From: Pelodera strongyloides
Lineage: Eukaryota > Nematoda > Chromadorea > Rhabditida > Rhabditidae
NCBI GenBank assembly: GCA_036852015.1
Contig: JAANDG010000094.1
Location: 186,001 to 250,000, forward strand
Direction of reading: 5' to 3'
DNA length: 64,000 bases
In this document: one piece after another, positions 61,401 to 64,000 of the stretch
How positions within the stretch are numbered: position 1 is the stretch's first letter
Layout of the letters: every line of letters begins with the position of its first letter
Program-made: the position numbers and the translations under genes
Notes under the pieces: model-generated
Seen by the model: the letters and a program-made list of their open reading frames with translations, nothing else
What the model was told of the DNA's origin: nothing
Database searches by the model: none

Positions 61401-64000
61401 TATCGCCGCTCTTAGTTCAATCCAACCCGTGGCACCGGTAAACAACAATCAGAATGCGACACCTGCACAATCACATGCTGGTAGTTCATTTACATTTACA
61501 ACTAATGATTACTAAAAACACCTTGCGAATATGCATACTTTATTACATTGCGGTTTGCATGGCCAACATGAAACTACTGTACTTAATATGGAAAAATAGC
61601 GCAAATAAACAAACTAGTTAGTTATTCTCTTGCAGTTGCTGGTCTGTAGTGCAAATCTAAAGGCTGGTAAGCACTAGAGTATACAAGCCTGCTGTGCGTC
61701 ACGTGCGCGACGTTAATGCGTCACAGGACTGCGGCAGCTGTGCCACATCTGCGCCAAATGGTCGTTGTTTCAGTGGCGCTCTCTCCTAGCACAATATTAA
61801 GCGCGGAATCTGCATGTATTTTATTCTTACGTAGTTTCAGCTGCTGGAGCTGTAAGTGCCTCGGTCCGTCCTCCCGTCTCCGTTCCGGTAAATGCTATGC
61901 CGAATATTGCGCCTTCTCATCAAGGTAAGCCATTGATATATAGTTAAGGACCAGTTAAAACATCTAACTGATGCATTGTCTTTCATATTTTCTGCGAGAA
62001 GTGAATCAATCCTTCATAGTACATTATGTGATGTATGACTTTCCAAAAATCAATGAAATTTCTTATTTACAGCACAGAATCCCGCACGGCCTCAATCTCA
62101 TAGCACTCCCGCTCGCGCTAGTGCCCCTGATGTGCAAAGTTCTGCGTCGTCCACTCCAAGTCTTCTGGAATCCAGCCGAGGATCAACAACGAGCCGACTT
62201 TGTAAGTTATAAGTTTCTTACTTATAACATTCTTAAGTTATAACATTCTTATTCTCACCTTCGACAGGGATTTTTGTGGTGGATTTTGTACCATTCCTGT
62301 GCAGACGTGTGAAAAGGGAATTTTAAAAATGTTGCTTGAATGCTCCGTTACTTCAAATTATTTCTTCACCATTTTGTTCGCTTTTCCCAAGCAGGCCTAC
62401 GACTCACTCAGCCTTTGTACGCGCGCAACGCAAAGAACGCTCACCATGTTACGTGCGCCGCAGTAAGGACTAAGGACCCTATAAAAAAGAATTGCATTCG
62501 GACGAAGCAGGATGTGTGCAGAAATTGTAATTGTGACCCTACTAGTAAATGAATAAAAAAAGCATCGTAGACACCTTCTTTTAAACTAGATTTGCAAAAA
62601 ATAGCCGTTTCAGGTACTAGAAAAAAAATCGTTTTGCGATGTCGTATGCGTATCTATCCTTTTGTTTTGGAGTAGAAAGTCTCTAGCAAGAGGTGTCAGA
62701 AAAGTTACCACAGAGTTCCCTGGTTAGAGAATATAGATCTCCCAGCATCAGAAGTCTTGTGTGTGTACTCTCTTCTTTTACAGCCGATGTTTCGTCTTTG
62801 GGTTCTCCACGTGTTCCCCAGGGAGGTATTCAGCTTACCGGACCTGTTCTCGTTACGCCTCCGAGTAAGTCAAACTAGTATCATAGTTACAATAATTATG
62901 GTAAAACAAAATTGGGGTGCGCAACGGTGGGTCTGTATTGTGACGGAACCGCGCCCAGATTTGTAAATTTGATATGTGGCGCTCATGAGGCGCACTTGTG
63001 GCGCGTATGTGGCACACTGAGCTATCATGCATCAATATCCTGAACACGCTTACAAGATTAAAAGCTTCGACGTTCACATGCATAAAACTACTTTATGGCA
63101 CTTACGTGAACATAGAAGGAACTATTTTTGAAAAATGTTTAACCCTTACATTGCAGTGCCCGGTGCAGGACGACTGGCTAGCAGTGCCAATAGACAATCA
63201 GCGAATGACACATCCACGAGTTCAGGTCCATTCTTTGTTATTTATCAAATGTTAGCAATAAGCCGAGTATTTTTCTTCATATCTTAGTATATTTAATGAA
63301 AAGCGTAAAAACGACGAATGCGTAGTGACTGCGACTTAACAAAGTTACTGTTCGTCGGGCTTAATCACAAGAACAGTTCACCTGCAAAGATACCAAAACA
63401 ACGTTTTCATTCCTTATTAACAATATTATTTCATTCAGATCTGGCGTCAACCTTGGACGTCACAGGCAGTGACAGGTCGGTAATGTCAGCTCCCGCACAC
63501 ACGCCGCAAATGCCTCCCAGAGTCCGCACTCCAGCGTCGAATCAGATGCGAAGTCCTGTGTCACAGCTCTCGTCCTCCTCAAGTAAGCATACGTCGTTTT
63601 GGATCTTGTCCCTTATTTAGACAAAGGTGTTTGTCTGGAAGTGCGGGTCCTATGGCCTAGTGGGTAGCGCACCCGACTCTCCATCCAGAGGGTCAGGGGT
63701 TGGATACCGGCTAGGTGCACAAGGTGGCTTTTTTGCTTACTGGGTGCAAAGAAACTACCCGCTTCGCGCGGGATGCGGGCATGTTAATTGGAAGTTTTTT
63801 TATTTGTTTGGAAGTAAAACTATAAGTTGCGTGGAGTTGCCCCGTGAAGGCGAAACGGCGGCCGGTATGTCGGAATGTGGTGAAAGTTTCCGTCTCTCTC
63901 AAATGTGTACAGTACGCAGAACTCAATCGGGACGCACCAATCTCCAAAACAAAAATTGGCACCAAGCACCTTAGGAGACGATGCCGTTTCCCCTGTTGTC
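53509..64000 (+). CDS. Unrecognised Ala/Pro/Ser-rich protein, 3' end beyond window
   Basis: Exons: 53509-53733, 54050-54175, 54436-54558, 58779-58910, 59432-59516, 60011-60652, 60975-61040, 61391-61480, 61841-61924, 62073-62201, 62784-62864, 63157-63225, 63439-63582, 63975-64000 (674 codons so far, no stop). All junctions are GT/AG and in phase; GTCCAT at 63226 is a weak donor. The start MVRRSPRLAAANVPA is followed by Ala/Pro/Val repeats, then a likely folded part (about residues 58-230) with CPYENIVQVLKGTCDLLVRQ and EKSLLMAQLDEEFWRP. Next comes a basic stretch PARRRRTAGRVSKKK and a long disordered Ser/Pro/Gln/Ala tail with a 28-residue repeat. The basic motifs suggest a nuclear location. I do not recognise the family and assign no function. 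Confidence 0.78.
54267..54318. repeat. Short hairpin in intron 2 of the Ala/Pro-rich gene
   Basis: GAAAAATTGAGGTTT, a GC-rich loop CGGTCGGGCGGG, then AAACCTCAATTTTTC. The arms are perfect. Confidence 0.85.
55349..55384 (+). pseudogene. Duplicated fragment of exon 3 inside the minisatellite
   Basis: TATGGGGTCGATCACAAAGG-CGCTGGGAGTGGTACGTTTG repeats the end of exon 3 (54524-54558) and its donor with one or two changes. It has no in-phase acceptor-defined exon start of its own, so it is read as a partial exon copy captured by duplication of the neighbouring CT-rich DNA. Confidence 0.8.
56111..56335. repeat. TGCGAATTCGCA palindrome cluster, copy 1
   Basis: A non-CT block inside the minisatellite with several copies of the 12-bp palindrome TGCGAATTCGCA, often joined to CCGG. 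The block also holds AAAATCCTAGGCGAGAGAGC and GGTGAAGAGGGTGAAAAG. It is repeated almost exactly 737 bp further on. Confidence 0.9.
56848..57168. repeat. TGCGAATTCGCA palindrome cluster, copy 2
   Basis: Starts with the same AGGATGTTGTTCTGCGAATT as copy 1 and continues about 90 bp further, with four or five more palindrome units such as CCGGTGCGAATTCGCA. Shared start and contents show that array plus insert were duplicated together. Confidence 0.9.
58963..59143. mobile_element. TTAA MITE copy in intron 4 of the Ala/Pro-rich gene
   Basis: It starts TTAAAGCGAAATACGGGCTA plus GTTTTTGAAACACATCGCG and ends AACCAGCCGGTATTTCGCTT-TAA. The core has GATAATGCAACTGAACATAA and TTAGCATAAATACG. About 181 bp. 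Confidence 0.87.
59281..59355 (+). mobile_element. Decayed tRNA-derived element
   Basis: GTGCGGGTTCGACTCCCGCTC is followed by GACCAAAACACCAGTTTTTC-GTTTG. This matches the T arm and 3' flank of the tRNA-like gene at 22620-22692, while the D arm is lost. It lies in intron 4. Confidence 0.6.
60253..60505 (+). repeat. 84-bp (28-residue) coding tandem repeat
   Basis: CAGCCGGTTGTGAGCAATCC-type units begin at 60253, 60337 and 60421, spacing exactly 84 bp. Each encodes QPVVSNPRAA followed by Ser/Gln/Pro-rich text. The third copy is partial. In frame within the 642-bp exon, so it changes protein length without shifting the frame. Confidence 0.92.
60725..60960. repeat. GCGC-rich patch in intron 6
   Basis: Dense GTGCGC, GCGCG and GCACAC motifs between exons 60011-60652 and 60975-61040. 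Similar patches fill intron 7 (61140-61370) and part of intron 8 (61690-61790). They are not coding. Confidence 0.55.
63645..63716 (+). mobile_element. tRNA-like sequence (SINE head)
   Basis: TATGGCCTAGTGGGTAGCGC (A-box-like), an anticodon-arm-like ACTCTCCATCCAGAG, and GGGGTTGGATACC (weak B box). The B-box G-T-T-C is altered to GTTGGAT, so a working tRNA is unlikely. It lies in intron 13. Confidence 0.5.

Overview
This window is nuclear DNA from a nematode, most likely a chromadorean of the Caenorhabditis/Pristionchus kind; the species cannot be named from the sequence. The evidence is many short AG-ending introns, 3' splice sites placed 0-3 bases before start codons (typical of spliced-leader acceptors), a tandem cluster of serpentine chemoreceptors of nematode type, an alkyl-DHAP synthase that ends in a type-1 peroxisomal signal, and dense foldback (MITE-like) elements and tRNA-derived SINEs in introns and spacers. 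Nearly all genes are split into exons of 40-230 bp, so I rebuilt them by hand from conserved protein matches, splice consensus and phase bookkeeping.

Layout. 1-2.3 kb: repeats only. 2.4-12 kb (minus): three tandem seven-TM chemoreceptor genes (srx-like) with the same intron positions and phases. 13.8-20.8 kb (minus): a complete 20-exon alkyldihydroxyacetonephosphate synthase (ads-1; 594 aa). 21-25 kb: foldback elements, including a ~500 bp near-perfect palindrome carrying a tRNA-like gene in each arm. 24.7-26.6 kb (minus): small secreted Cys-containing protein(s). 28.1-36.5 kb (minus): a Nup50/NPP-16 nucleoporin and, just upstream, a C2H2 zinc-finger gene; the two are either an operon or one fused gene. 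37.5-42.2 kb (plus): a complete 12-exon 26S proteasome ATPase of the Rpt2 type that is strongly diverged and has lost the pore-loop aromatic residue. 42.5-44.2 kb (minus): a RidA/UK114 imine deaminase ending in SKL. 44.3-53.4 kb: gene-poor, with GCGC-rich patches and repeats. 53.5 to beyond 64 kb (plus): an unrecognised Ala/Pro/Ser-rich protein with at least 14 exons. One of its introns holds a ~4 kb CT-rich minisatellite whose unit looks like a 3' splice site.

Functional themes: ads-1 (ether-lipid synthesis) and the RidA homologue both carry C-terminal PTS1 tripeptides (AKL, SKL), so two of the recognisable enzymes are predicted to be peroxisomal. The Rpt2 paralogue is head-to-head with the zinc-finger gene (about 1.06 kb apart) and tail-to-tail with the RidA gene (about 270 bp apart). 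The most notable observations are the Rpt2 paralogue with an altered pore loop, the zinc-finger/NPP-16 junction, the chemoreceptor copy whose C terminus reads into repeat-derived DNA, the minisatellite of decoy acceptors with a duplicated exon fragment, and a TTAA-bounded MITE family with about ten copies here.
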